A program made the translations under genes and the position numbers. Of a stretch of 64,000 nt of DNA, positions 50,810 through 58,843 are shown piece after piece; the stretch's first letter is position 1, and every line of letters begins with the position of its first letter. Below the pieces are notes generated by a model. The model was not told the DNA's origin, did no database searches, and worked only from the letters and a program-made list of their open reading frames with translations. This stretch comes from Micromonospora saelicesensis. GTDB lineage: Bacteria; Actinomycetota; Actinomycetes; Mycobacteriales; Micromonosporaceae. The DNA lies in contig NZ_FMCR01000010.1 of assembly GCF_900091575.1 (NCBI RefSeq), forward strand, positions 62,001-126,000, in the 5' to 3' direction.

Positions 50810-53491
50810 ATGCGGAGAAGTCTCGCCGGCACGGTCGTGTCCGTGTTGGCCGCCGCCACAGCCGTCGTGGTGGTCCCGTTCACCGCCGCTGGGTCGGCCC
50901 CCACCCCGGCCGCGGCGGAGGCGTACACCTGGCGGAACGTCCCGGTGGGCGGTGGCGGCTTCGTACCCGGCATCGTCTTCAACCCCACCGAGAAGAACCT
51001 CATCTACGCGCGCACCGACATCGGTGGGGCGTACCGCTGGGAACAGGCCAGCCAGTCCTGGACGCCGCTGCTCGACTGGGTCGGCGCCGACCGCTGGGGC
51101 TACAACGGCGTGGTCAGCATCGCCACCGACCCGGTGCAGACCAACCGGGTGTACGCCGCGGTCGGCATGTACACCAACGGCTGGGACCCGAACAACGGCG
51201 CGATCCTGCGCTCGGCCGACAAGGGCGCCACCTGGCAGGCCACCGAGCTGCCGTTCAAGAACGGCGGCAACATGCCGGGCCGGGGAATGGGGGAGCGGCT
51301 CGCCGTCGACCCCAACCGGAACAGCATCGTGTACTACGGCGCCGAGGGCGGAAACGGGCTGTGGCGCAGCACCGACCACGGCGTGACCTGGGCCCGCGTC
51401 GCCGCCTTCCCCAACGTCGGCAACTACCGGGCGGACCCCAGCGACCCGAACGGCTACAACGGGCAGAACCAGGGCCTGACCTGGGTCAGTTTCGACAAGA
51501 GCACCGGCACCGCCGGCTCCACCACGCAGACCATCTACGTGGGCGTGGCGGACAAGGAGAACCCGGTCTACCGCAGCACCGACGGCGGCGTCACCTGGGC
51601 GCGCATCCCCGGTCAGCCAACCGGCTACCTGGCCCACAAGGGCGTCGTCGACCCGGTCGGAGGTCACCTCTACATCGCCACCAGCGACACCGGCGGCCCG
51701 TACGACGGCGGCAAGGGCGACGTCTGGAAGTTCACCCGGTCGACCGGGGCCTGGACGCGGATCAGCCCGGTGCCCTCCACCAGCGCCGACGCCTACTTCG
51801 GCTACAGCGGGCTGACCATCGATCGGCTTCGCCCGAACACCCTGCTGGTGGCCACCCAGGTCTCCTGGTGGCCGGACGCCATCTTCTTCCGCAGCACCGA
51901 CGGCGGGGCGAGCTGGACGCGGATCTGGGAGTTCAGCAACTACCCGGAGAGGTCCCGCCGCTACACCATGGACATCAGCTCGGTGCCCTGGTTGACCTTC
52001 GGCCTCAACCCGGCACCCCCGGAGGACGCGCCCAAGCTCGGCTGGATGAACGAGTCGGTGGAGATCGACCCGCACGACTCCAACCGCATGATGTACGGCA
52101 CCGGCGCCACCATCTACGGCACGACCGACCTGACCAAGTGGGACACCGGTGGTCAGTTCACCCTCCGGCCCATGGTCAGGGGGCTGGAGGAGACCGCCGT
52201 CCTCGACCTGATCAGCCCGCCCAGCGGCGCACCCCTGATCAGCGCGCTCGGCGACGTCGGCGGCTTCCGGCACACCGACCTGGACGCGATTCCGTCGATG
52301 CTGTTCACCCAGCCGGTGTTCACGTCCACCACCAGCCTCGACTACGCCGAGAGCAAGCCCGCGGTGCTGGTGCGCGCCGGCAACTTCACCGACGCCGACC
52401 GACCCAACGACAGTCACGTCGCCTTCTCCACCGACGGCGGCGCCACCTGGTTCCAGGGCACCGAACCGTCCGGCGTCAACCTGGGCGGTACGGTGGCCGC
52501 CGCGGCCGACGGCAGCCGCTTCGTCTGGGCGCCCGGTGACGCGGGCCAACGCGTCGTCCACTCGGTCGGGTTCGGCAACTCCTGGGCAGCGTCGACCGGC
52601 ATCCCGGCGAACGCCACTGTCGAGTCCGACCGGGTCGACCCCACCCGGTTCTACGGCTTCAGCGGCGGGCGTTTCTACCTGAGCACCGACGGCGGGGCCA
52701 GCTTCACCCCGACCGCGGCGACCGGGCTGCCCACCACCGACGTGCGGTTCAAGGCCCTGCCGGGCCGGGCCGGCGAACTGTGGCTGGCCGGGCCGGGTGG
52801 TCTGTGGCGCTCCACCGACGCCGGCGCCAGCTTCACCAGGCTGGACGGCGTCAGCGCCTCCGGCAACGTCGGTTTCGGCAAGGCGGCACCCGGGCGGACC
52901 AACCCCGCCGTGTTCCTCTACGGCACTGTGAACGGTCAACCGGGCGTGCACCGCTCCGACGACACCGGCGCGACCTGGGTACGCGTCAACGACGACCGCC
53001 ACCAGTACGGCAATCCGACCGAGGCGCTGACCGGCGACCCGCGCGTCTACGGTCGGGTCTACCTCGGCACCAACGGTCGCGGCATCCTGGTCGCCGACCG
53101 CACCGGCGGCGAGCCCCCGACCACGCCACCGCCGACGACGCCACCGCCGCCCACCACGCCGCCGCCCACCACGCCGCCGCCGTCCGCCGGCTGCGCGGCG
53201 ACGTACCGGGTGACCGGCTCCTGGTCCGGCGGTTTCCAGGCCGAGTTGGTGGTCCGCAACGCCGGAAACGCCCCCATCTCCGGCTGGACGGTGGGCTGGA
53301 CCTTCACCGACGGCCAGCGGATCGACCAGCTCTGGGGCGGCACCCACACCCAGACCGGAGCCGCCGTGTCGGTCCGGGACACGGGCTGGAACGGCGCGCT
53401 CGCCGCCGGGGCCAGCACCACCGCCGGCTTCCTCGGTTCGTGGACCGGTCGCAACACGTCCCCGGCCGCCATCACCTGCACAAGTCGCTGA
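50810..53491 (+). CDS. secreted GH74 xyloglucanase/endoglucanase with CBM2
   Basis: 893 residues from ATG 50810 with GAGAGGAAC upstream. Sec signal (MRRSLAGTVVSVLAAATAVV, cleavage near AAAEA). GH74 double beta-propeller ~40-770 with repeated sialidase-like Asp-box motifs (STDGGVTWARI, STDGGASWTRI, STDAGASFTRL) and VPVGGGGFVPGIVFNP at the start. Catalytic Asp residues expected in YARTDIGGAYRW and in the second propeller. A PPTTPPPTTPP linker leads to a CBM2 (CAATYRVTGSWSGGFQAEL ... GWTVGWTF ... CTSR) with two cysteines at the ends. It cuts beta-1,4-glucan or xyloglucan outside the cell; CebR box upstream. Confidence 0.95.
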   Translation: MRRSLAGTVVSVLAAATAVVVVPFTAAGSAPTPAAAEAYTWRNVPVGGGGFVPGIVFNPTEKNLIYARTDIGGAYRWEQASQSWTPLLDWVGADRWGYNGVVSIATDPVQTNRVYAAVGMYTNGWDPNNGAILRSADKGATWQATELPFKNGGNMPGRGMGERLAVDPNRNSIVYYGAEGGNGLWRSTDHGVTWARVAAFPNVGNYRADPSDPNGYNGQNQGLTWVSFDKSTGTAGSTTQTIYVGVADKENPVYRSTDGGVTWARIPGQPTGYLAHKGVVDPVGGHLYIATSDTGGPYDGGKGDVWKFTRSTGAWTRISPVPSTSADAYFGYSGLTIDRLRPNTLLVATQVSWWPDAIFFRSTDGGASWTRIWEFSNYPERSRRYTMDISSVPWLTFGLNPAPPEDAPKLGWMNESVEIDPHDSNRMMYGTGATIYGTTDLTKWDTGGQFTLRPMVRGLEETAVLDLISPPSGAPLISALGDVGGFRHTDLDAIPSMLFTQPVFTSTTSLDYAESKPAVLVRAGNFTDADRPNDSHVAFSTDGGATWFQGTEPSGVNLGGTVAAAADGSRFVWAPGDAGQRVVHSVGFGNSWAASTGIPANATVESDRVDPTRFYGFSGGRFYLSTDGGASFTPTAATGLPTTDVRFKALPGRAGELWLAGPGGLWRSTDAGASFTRLDGVSASGNVGFGKAAPGRTNPAVFLYGTVNGQPGVHRSDDTGATWVRVNDDRHQYGNPTEALTGDPRVYGRVYLGTNGRGILVADRTGGEPPTTPPPTTPPPPTTPPPTTPPPSAGCAATYRVTGSWSGGFQAELVVRNAGNAPISGWTVGWTFTDGQRIDQLWGGTHTQTGAAVSVRDTGWNGALAAGASTTAGFLGSWTGRNTSPAAITCTSR

Positions 53492-53494
53492 GCG

Positions 53495-53523
53495 GGTGAT
53501 CCGGGTCGGGACCCCGGATCACC
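53495..53523 (+). terminator. hairpin after the GH74 gene (first of three)
   Basis: GGTGATCCGG (53495-53504) and CCGGATCACC (53514-53523) form a perfect 10-bp stem, three bases after the GH74 stop. Confidence 0.75.
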
Positions 53524-53533
53524 ACCAGACACC

Positions 53534-53574
53534 GGTCCGCCGGGCCGCCTGAGGGGTCCGGCACCCGGCGGACC
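53534..53574. terminator. second hairpin after the GH74 gene
   Basis: GGTCCGCCGGG (53534-53544) and CCCGGCGGACC (53564-53574) form a perfect 11-bp stem. Confidence 0.6.
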
Positions 53575-53584
53575 GGGTCCACCC

Positions 53585-53640
53585 CAGCACCACGACGGGC
53601 CCCGCTCGACCTGAGTCGATCGGGGCCCATCGTGGTGCTG
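53585..53640. terminator. bidirectional terminator between convergent genes
   Basis: Two 19-base arms (53585-53603 and 53622-53640) pair with a single C/A mismatch; core CAGCACCACGA with TCGTGGTGCTG. It ends four bases before the stop of the convergent membrane-protein gene. Confidence 0.8.
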
Positions 53641-53644
53641 TCGT

Positions 53645-54043
53645 TCAGATGGCGGGGGAGTTGGGGCGGTCGACGTCGACGAACTCCACGTCGTCGACGG
53701 CACGGTCGTCGCGGCTGCCGGCGGCCCGCGCGGCGGAGCCGACGGCCCAGCCGACCGCCGCGCCGACGAGCGCGGCGCCGATCAGGAGCGTCCAGGGCAG
53801 TGCCGGCTGCCGGCCGGCGAGCGCGTCGAAGGCCAGCGAGGCTCGGCGTCGCGCCTCCTCGGCGGCGGATCCCACCAGGTCACCCGCCCCGTCGGCGAGG
53901 TCGCTGCTGTTTTGGCGGGCCGAGCGGGCGGTGTCCCGCACACTGTCTCCGGCATAGCTGACGGCCGAGAGCAGGTGCTCCCAGGCCTGGTCCGCGATCC
54001 GCTCCGGCTTGCTGCGGCGGTCCAGCAGGTTGGTTCCGAACAT
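53645..54043 (-). CDS. small membrane protein, unknown function
   Basis: 132 residues from ATG 54043, with GAGGTAACC upstream. A helical amphipathic part (RIADQAWEHLLSAVSYAGDSVRDTARSAR, residues 15-43) is followed by AAEEARRRASLAFDALAG and one glycine-rich membrane helix (WTLLIGAALVGAAVGWAVGSA, ~84-104), then an acidic tail DDVEFVDVD. Such proteins recur in actinobacteria without an assigned function. Confidence 0.75.
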   Translation of the reverse strand: MFGTNLLDRRSKPERIADQAWEHLLSAVSYAGDSVRDTARSARQNSSDLADGAGDLVGSAAEEARRRASLAFDALAGRQPALPWTLLIGAALVGAAVGWAVGSAARAAGSRDDRAVDDVEFVDVDRPNSPAI

Positions 54044-54212
54044 CGTGGTTACCTCCTCGGGTGCCGAAGCCGCCGGCCACTTCGGACTTCGGCGTCTTTC
54101 CAGCGCGTCACGGTGTCGCCTACCCCGCAGTGCCCCGCGTCAGCCGAACGCAAACCCCGACGTCCGCGGAGCACCGGTAGCTCGGCGGGCCGAAACCCGG
54201 TGCGCCACCGAA

Positions 54213-54356
54213 TCAGCGCACCGCTGACACGGCGACACCTCGGGCGAAGTCGTCGTCGTCATCGTCGTCATCGTCGCCCCCGCCACCGAACCCGCAGGCC
54301 AGGACGAGGGCGAGCAGAACACCGACGCCGGCCAGCCCGGCAAGTCGCTTGATCAT
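54213..54356 (-). CDS. very small lipoprotein with poly-aspartate tail
   Basis: 47 residues from ATG 54356, with GAGAGGA upstream. Lipoprotein signal MIKRLAGLAGVGVLLALVLAC with lipobox LVLAC, then GFGGGG, nine consecutive aspartates and FARGVAVSAVR. The Asp run is coded by GTC/ATC-type triplets on the plus strand (54250-54280) and is a microsatellite likely to vary in length. Role unknown; an acidic surface anchor could bind cations. Confidence 0.68.
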   Translation of the reverse strand: MIKRLAGLAGVGVLLALVLACGFGGGGDDDDDDDDDFARGVAVSAVR

Positions 54357-54742
54357 CGAAGATCCTCTCCGTCGCGGTGGTGTCCCGGCCGATGCTAGGG
54401 CGCGTGGGCAACCGGGGGCGCGGATCGTGCCGGCCGGCGGTGGGCGACACGCCGACGGCACACGGGGCAGGCGTACGTCCTGGGCCGGTTGTCGGGCGCG
54501 CCGGGTCCGGACCGCTACCCTGGTTCGGCGGCGCGTCGGTCACGACCGATCGTCGATGGTCAGATAACGAAAAGTCTTGAGTAATCAGATACTGAAAAGT
54601 GCGGATATGGGTGGCTTTGTCGGCCCGGATCCGCGAATTGCTCATCCCGAGGGGTGGCGACCGAGGCCGTCGGAGGAATACTCTCGGTCGCGGCCCGCGT
54701 ACTGATGAGGCGCCCGGGGGACGGGCGGGTGGAGGTGCTCGC
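54357..54742. other. gene-free divergent region, lipoprotein / STAS gene
   Basis: 386 bp. Contains the 16-base direct repeats at 54560-54600 in an AT-richer segment; no other gene or structure recognised. Confidence 0.55.
54560..54600 (+). repeat. two direct repeats with 25-bp period upstream of the STAS gene
   Basis: TCAGATAACGAAAAGT (54560-54575) and TCAGATACTGAAAAGT (54585-54600) agree at 14 of 16 positions. They start 183 bp ahead of the STAS start in a locally AT-rich stretch. Possible binding sites for a regulator on nearly the same face of the helix. Confidence 0.65.
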
Positions 54743-55105
54743 GTGAGCCTGTCGATCGTGAAGTCGGTTCTGTCCGGTGGTGTCGTGGAGATCGCCCCAC
54801 GGGGTGAGATCGACGTCGACACAGCGTACGAGGTGCGCGAAGCGATCGCAGAGGTGCTGGCCAAGGGCCGCCCCCTGCGCATCGAACTCAACATGAGGTT
54901 GGTCACCTTCATCGACTCGGTCGGCATCAGCGCCATGGTCGCCGGCTTCCAGACAGCCGAGGTCAGCGACGTCAAGCTGGTGGTCACCGAGCCGAGCCGG
55001 TTCGTGCACCGGCAGCTCTGGGTGACCGGTCTGCTGGGCCTCTTCGGCGCTCCGGAGCCCTACTTCGCCGGTGCCGCCACCCCCGAGGTGCTGCCCGGCG
55101 CCTGA
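54743..55105 (+). CDS. STAS-domain protein (anti-sigma-factor antagonist type)
   Basis: 120 residues from GTG 54743, with GGAGG upstream. STAS fold: VVEIAPRGEIDVDTAYEVREAI and the phosphorylation loop VTFIDSVGISAMVAGF with Ser59. Proteins of this type bind an anti-sigma kinase and release a sigma factor when dephosphorylated. No kinase or sigma gene is adjacent, so its partner lies elsewhere. Confidence 0.92.
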   Translation: MSLSIVKSVLSGGVVEIAPRGEIDVDTAYEVREAIAEVLAKGRPLRIELNMRLVTFIDSVGISAMVAGFQTAEVSDVKLVVTEPSRFVHRQLWVTGLLGLFGAPEPYFAGAATPEVLPGA

Positions 55106-55122
55106 GCGCGCCGGGCGTCCCG

Positions 55123-55950
55123 TCAGGACTGCTCGTCCAGGCCGGTCAGGTCGATGTCGGTCGCCTCGGTGACCGCTCGGATGGCCGTCACCGACGCGTA
55201 CCCGGCGGCCAGCAACGCCACGTCCGTGCCCGGCTGTGCGGCCTGCCCCGGCTCCTCCAGCGAGGTACGGACGAACCCGTGGCCGGATTCGGCCACCGTC
55301 ATCTGCACCTGACCGAAGCTGGCCAGGGTGCCGCGCCGCACCCCGCGCAGCTGCCCGTGCGGCAGGTCCGGGGTGTTCACGTTGAGCACGCTCTCCATGG
55401 GCGCGGAGGTCAAGCGGGGGAGCAGGTCCAGGGCGACCCGCGCGGCGGTGCCCCAGTGCCGCTCGGCGTCGCGTACCCGGGCGGCGGCGTCCACGGCGGC
55501 GCCACCGCTCGCGGCCGTCGCCTCGCCGGCGGAGAGCACGTCGAGGGAGACCGCCATCGCCCGGCAGCCGTTGGTGGCGGCGGTGAACGCGGCGCCCACG
55601 GTCCCGGAGTGCAGCACCGCCCGGCCGGCGTTGGCGCCCCGGTTGACGCCGGAGAGCACCACCGACGGCGGTGGGCCGAACGCCCCGTGCAGGGCGATCA
55701 GCGTGATGAAGCCCGGGGACCCGGCGACCCCGTACGCCGACACACCCGCCAGGTCGGGCAGTGGGTGGTCGTTAACGACGACCCGCCCGTCGCGCTCCAT
55801 GGCGCTCATCGCGGCGCTGGTGCCGCTCGCCTCCTCCATCGGCGCGGCCACCACGACGTCCAGGCCCCGCTGCCGGGCAGCCCAGGCCAGCGCCTGGATG
55901 CCCGGCGCGGCGATCCCGTCGTCGTTGGTGATCAACACCCGCAGGGTCAT
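55123..55950 (-). CDS. surE: SurE-type 5'/3'-nucleotidase
   Basis: 275 residues from ATG 55950. The SurE metal site starts RVLITNDDGIAAPGIQAL (Asp-Asp), with AAPMEEASGTSAAMS (phosphate/Ser-Ser), GSPGFITLIAL and VVLSGVNRGANAGRAVLHSGTVGAAF (Asn ligand), matching SurE. It removes phosphate from nucleoside monophosphates. Start overlaps the stop of the PfkB kinase gene (ATGA), so the two are coupled. Confidence 0.94.
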   Translation of the reverse strand: MTLRVLITNDDGIAAPGIQALAWAARQRGLDVVVAAPMEEASGTSAAMSAMERDGRVVVNDHPLPDLAGVSAYGVAGSPGFITLIALHGAFGPPPSVVLSGVNRGANAGRAVLHSGTVGAAFTAATNGCRAMAVSLDVLSAGEATAASGGAAVDAAARVRDAERHWGTAARVALDLLPRLTSAPMESVLNVNTPDLPHGQLRGVRRGTLASFGQVQMTVAESGHGFVRTSLEEPGQAAQPGTDVALLAAGYASVTAIRAVTEATDIDLTGLDEQS

Positions 55951-56924
55951 CGCTCGACCACCCGGCCGGCCAACTCGTCCGGGGTGGTCCGCTCCTGTTG
56001 CCGGCTGTCCGCCGGCACCAGCCGGACCCGGTCCACCAGGCCGGTGATCGAGTCCAGCCGCCCGGTGCCCAGGCCGTGCCGGGTCACGTTCAGCGCGCCG
56101 GCGGCGGCGCCGGTGCGGATGGCGGTCCGAATGTCCCCGCCTCTGGCCACGACGGCCGCCACTCCGGCCGTCATGGAGTCGCCCGCGCCGCGCGGGTCGG
56201 CGGCCTCCAGCCGGGGCATCTCGACCTGGAACAGCTCCCCGTCGATGAGCGCCAACGCCGGCTGGTCGGCGCGGCTCACCACCACCGTCTCGGCGCCGCC
56301 CGCGTGCAGCTCGTACATGGCCCGGGTCAGCTCCTCGATGTCGTCGCTGCGGGCGCGGCCGTCGCGGATCAACTCCTCGTGACTCACCTTGAGGAAGAAC
56401 ACCCCGCTCTCCAGCACCGAACCGAGGTGATCGCCGGAGAGGTCGACCACCACCCGGCCGCCGTTCGCGCCGAGGTCGGCGGCGAAGCGTCGGTACAGGT
56501 CGGCCGGTACGAGCCACGGTTCGTTCGGCCCACTGAGGATGCTCACCGAGGCCCGCAGGCCCTCGCCGAGGGCGAGGTTGTACAGCTCGTCGATCTCGTG
56601 CCGGCTCAGCGGCTGCCCGGGCACGTCGGCGATCTCCTGTCGGGAGCCCTCGCGGCGATCGTGCACGTACCCGCCGCTGCCGGAGTCACGGACCACCACC
56701 TTGAGGTCCACGCCCTCGCTGACCAGCAGCGGCTCCAGCACCTGGCCGATCTCACCGCCAAGGGCGGCGCAGAGCACCACGTCGACTCCGAGGGAGATCA
56801 CCATCCGGGCCTGCCAGACGCCTTGCCCACCAGGGTGCAGGTGCAGCTCGGGGTGGTCGTTGGGCTGGTCCACCGTCACCGTCAGCTGTGGAGTGGGCGC
56901 GAACACCATCACGTGCCCACTCAT
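55947..56924 (-). CDS. PfkB-family sugar/nucleoside kinase
   Basis: 325 residues from ATG 56924 (MSGHVMVFAPTPQLTVTVD). Phosphofructokinase B fold with N-terminal GGQGVWQARMVISLGV and the signature DPRGAGDSMTAGVAAVVARGG holding the catalytic Asp and anion hole. Resembles the 1-phosphofructokinase/ribokinase branch. Coupled to surE, which suggests a shared substrate pool such as ribose or nucleoside phosphates, although the direction of the pathway cannot be read. Confidence 0.9.
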   Translation of the reverse strand: MSGHVMVFAPTPQLTVTVDQPNDHPELHLHPGGQGVWQARMVISLGVDVVLCAALGGEIGQVLEPLLVSEGVDLKVVVRDSGSGGYVHDRREGSRQEIADVPGQPLSRHEIDELYNLALGEGLRASVSILSGPNEPWLVPADLYRRFAADLGANGGRVVVDLSGDHLGSVLESGVFFLKVSHEELIRDGRARSDDIEELTRAMYELHAGGAETVVVSRADQPALALIDGELFQVEMPRLEAADPRGAGDSMTAGVAAVVARGGDIRTAIRTGAAAGALNVTRHGLGTGRLDSITGLVDRVRLVPADSRQQERTTPDELAGRVVER

Positions 56925-57113
56925 CGGTCGTCGCCGTTCATGCTGGCCGCCCTCCGGCATCTACGGAAGATTTTGTACTAACCGACCTTAATGGCGCAGG
57001 TGGTGACAGGTCGTCGCATCGGACCGGTCCGGCGCGGCGCTGAGGGCCCGGGGGCGTTGCCAGCCAGACATCGGTACGGGACGATCGGGCGACCAACGAC
57101 GGCGGGAGACGGT

Positions 57114-57578
57114 GTGCTCAGCAGCGGTACCTTCAGCTACACCGTCCAGGCCCGGTGCTCACCCGCCGAGGCGGCAGCGTTGCTCAGCGACCTGACCCGG
57201 CAGGGCGAGCTGCATCCGCTGATCGTCCGGGTTCGCCGGGTGCCGCCCCGGCCCGGCGCCCAGGCCAGCTTCACGATCAACGACCGGTTGGCGGCCGGCC
57301 CGCTGCGCTTCCGGACCACCTACCACGCGGACGTGCTGATCAGCGAGGCCGACGAGATCGTCATGGTTGCCCGCCAGTGGCCGGCCACCACCGTGCGAAA
57401 CCACACCCGACTACGCGCCGAGCCGGACGGCCTGGTCCGCATCGACGTCGAGATCACCCTGACCGCGCCGACGCCGCTGTTCCGGTACGCGTTCCGCCAG
57501 GCCCAGGCCGCTCACCTCGCCCTCGCCACCCGGCTGGGCGCCGCCCTCGACCGCACCGGCAACCCCCCGCCCGCCTGA
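57114..57578 (+). CDS. SRPBCC-family protein
   Basis: 154 residues from GTG 57114 with GGGAG upstream. SRPBCC features: FSYTVQARCSPAEAAALLSDLTRQGELHPLIVRVR, then RFRTTYHADVLISEADEIVMVARQWPAT and a long terminal helix (FRYAFRQAQAAHLALATRLGAAL). Likely binds a hydrophobic ligand; role unknown. Followed by a repeat-rich gene-free region. Confidence 0.85.
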   Translation: MLSSGTFSYTVQARCSPAEAAALLSDLTRQGELHPLIVRVRRVPPRPGAQASFTINDRLAAGPLRFRTTYHADVLISEADEIVMVARQWPATTVRNHTRLRAEPDGLVRIDVEITLTAPTPLFRYAFRQAQAAHLALATRLGAALDRTGNPPPA

Positions 57579-57589
57579 CCTGCCCCCGG

Positions 57590-57694
57590 GCCGCCCCGCT
57601 GTAGCCGCGCGTCGCCCCGCTGTACCCGCGCGCCGCCCCGCTGTACCCGCGCGCCGCCCCGCTGTACCCGCGCGCCGCCCCGCTGTACCCGCGC
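57590..57694 (+). repeat. 21-bp tandem repeat, five copies
   Basis: Five adjacent 21-bp units (starting 57590, 57611, 57632, 57653, 57674), each of the form GCCGCCCCGCTGTA-CCGCGC with one or two substitutions in the first two units. A decayed partial unit follows from 57695. Starts 12 bp after the SRPBCC stop. Confidence 0.92.
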
Positions 57695-57914
57695 GCCGCC
57701 CGCCGTGCCCGGCACCGCCCCGCTGCCGCTCCGCCCGCAACCACTCCGCGCCGCCTGCCGTCCCGCGCCGGCCGCCGTCGCTCCCCGCCGCCCGGTGCCG
57801 CGCCGCGTTCGGCGCTGGCGTTGCACCATCGTGCTCAGGTCTGGGTGTCACTGTCGTTTCAGCAGGCAGAGGTCGCCGTGGCGACATCCGTCGGGGCGCT
57901 GCTACTCGGGTGAG

Positions 57915-57956
57915 CGACATACCTCAGAGGTATAAATATGACTCCTTGGTATAACG
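57915..57956. repeat. 42-bp dispersed palindromic element, copy 3 (most diverged)
   Basis: Left arm 57915-57934 (CGACATACCTCAGAGGTATA) aligns at 18 of 20 positions with copy 1; the right arm is more diverged (ATGACTCCTTGGTATAACG). Same 42-bp length, GAG flank and AA/TT centre. Confidence 0.8.
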
Positions 57957-58050
57957 CCTACCAGCGACACTCCCACCCGAGCAGCAAGGCGAGCTGACTA
58001 CGGCAGTTGGTCCAAGGGGCGACCTGGACTGGCTCACGCGCCCGCTGCGT

Positions 58051-58119
58051 CGATCTTGCAGTTACGGTTGTCGATATCGGCGGGATGCCCCATGTGTCGG
58101 CGCAGTAAGTGCAAGATCG
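58051..58119. repeat. CGATCTTGCA inverted repeat, second extragenic palindrome family
   Basis: CGATCTTGCAGTTA (58051-58064) and TAAGTGCAAGATCG (58106-58119) are complementary at 13 of 14 positions and enclose 41 bp. Locally AT-rich; one copy in this window. Confidence 0.75.
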
Positions 58120-58192
58120 CGGGACGGGGCAGGGCTCTGCGCTTAACGCGGGACGGCCTTGACCTGCTCCCCGCGCGCAGCGGGGGCGGCGC

Positions 58193-58702
58193 CTACTTCT
58201 TGGCTACAGCGCGATCGCGGTTCGTGCGGGCGGGCCGGGCGGCGGGACGCCGGCCCCACGGCTTGTAGGTGGACAGCACCGTCGCGATGATCATCAGGCT
58301 GGTCGACACCGCCGGCGCGATGACCAGGTCGGCGCGATCCCGGGCGGGCAGGGCGGCGCCGACCGCTCCGGCGTGACGCAGGTTCGGGGTGAGCAGGAAC
58401 AGCACCAGCCCGACCATCACCGTGGTGAGCACGAGCTTGACCAGCACCCAGCGGTGGCGCAGCAGGCCCCACGGGGTGAGCAGCGAGGCGGCGACTCCGA
58501 TCAGCCAGACCAGGACGCTCAGCGGCGCGAACAGCACCGTGCCGACCAGGGCCGTGACCGGATAGACCACCGCCGGGTCGGCACCCCGCTGCACGGCGAT
58601 GCCGAGGGTGAGCAGCACCAGGTCGGCGCCGAGCCAGCCGAGCGAGGTGACGAGGTGCAGGGTGAGCAGCGCCTTGCGGGTGGTGGGTCGGATCCGAGGC
58701 AT
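58193..58702 (-). CDS. four-helix membrane protein (DUF2269-like)
   Basis: 169 residues from ATG 58702 (MPRIRPTTRKALLTLHLVTS). Four hydrophobic helices: LLTLHLVTSLGWLGADLVLLTLGI, VYPVTALVGTVLFAPLSVLVWLIGVAASLL, WVLVKLVLTTVMVGLVLFLL and LVIAPAVSTSLMIIATVLS. The loop HLVTSLGWLGAD and the WxLVKL segment recall DUF2269 proteins. Function unknown. Preceded in transcription by a hairpin-terminated cell-wall gene. Confidence 0.78.
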   Translation of the reverse strand: MPRIRPTTRKALLTLHLVTSLGWLGADLVLLTLGIAVQRGADPAVVYPVTALVGTVLFAPLSVLVWLIGVAASLLTPWGLLRHRWVLVKLVLTTVMVGLVLFLLTPNLRHAGAVGAALPARDRADLVIAPAVSTSLMIIATVLSTYKPWGRRPAARPARTNRDRAVAKK

Positions 58703-58792
58703 ACCGCGATGCTGCCCGCCGACCACCGCCGGGTCGTCCGACGAGCGACGACATCAGGGGTACGCCCAGTGACGTAGCCCGGCCCCGACGCA

Positions 58793-58834
58793 CGTGATGC
58801 CTGTGAGCCATCACGATGACTCACAGGCATCACG
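58793..58834 (-). terminator. perfect 15-bp hairpin terminator
   Basis: CGTGATGCCTGTGAG (58793-58807) and CTCACAGGCATCACG (58820-58834) form a perfect stem with a 12-base loop, ten bases after the stop of the cell-wall protein gene. Confidence 0.85.
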
Positions 58835-58843
58835 ACGCGTGGG

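Larger units (their letters stand above)
57579..58192. other. 614-bp gene-free repeat cluster
   Basis: Between convergent genes. Contains a 21-bp tandem array (57590-57694), a long arginine/proline-coding GC stretch, a 42-bp palindrome (57915-57956) and a CGATCTTGCA inverted repeat (58051-58119). No credible coding sequence; open frames here translate only to Arg/Ala/Gly repeats. Confidence 0.75.

Noticed and set aside
57595..57920. Coding frames made of repeated ARGYSGA or GTAGRRA units
   Set aside because: They are translations of the 21-bp tandem array with no ribosome site or non-repetitive domain.
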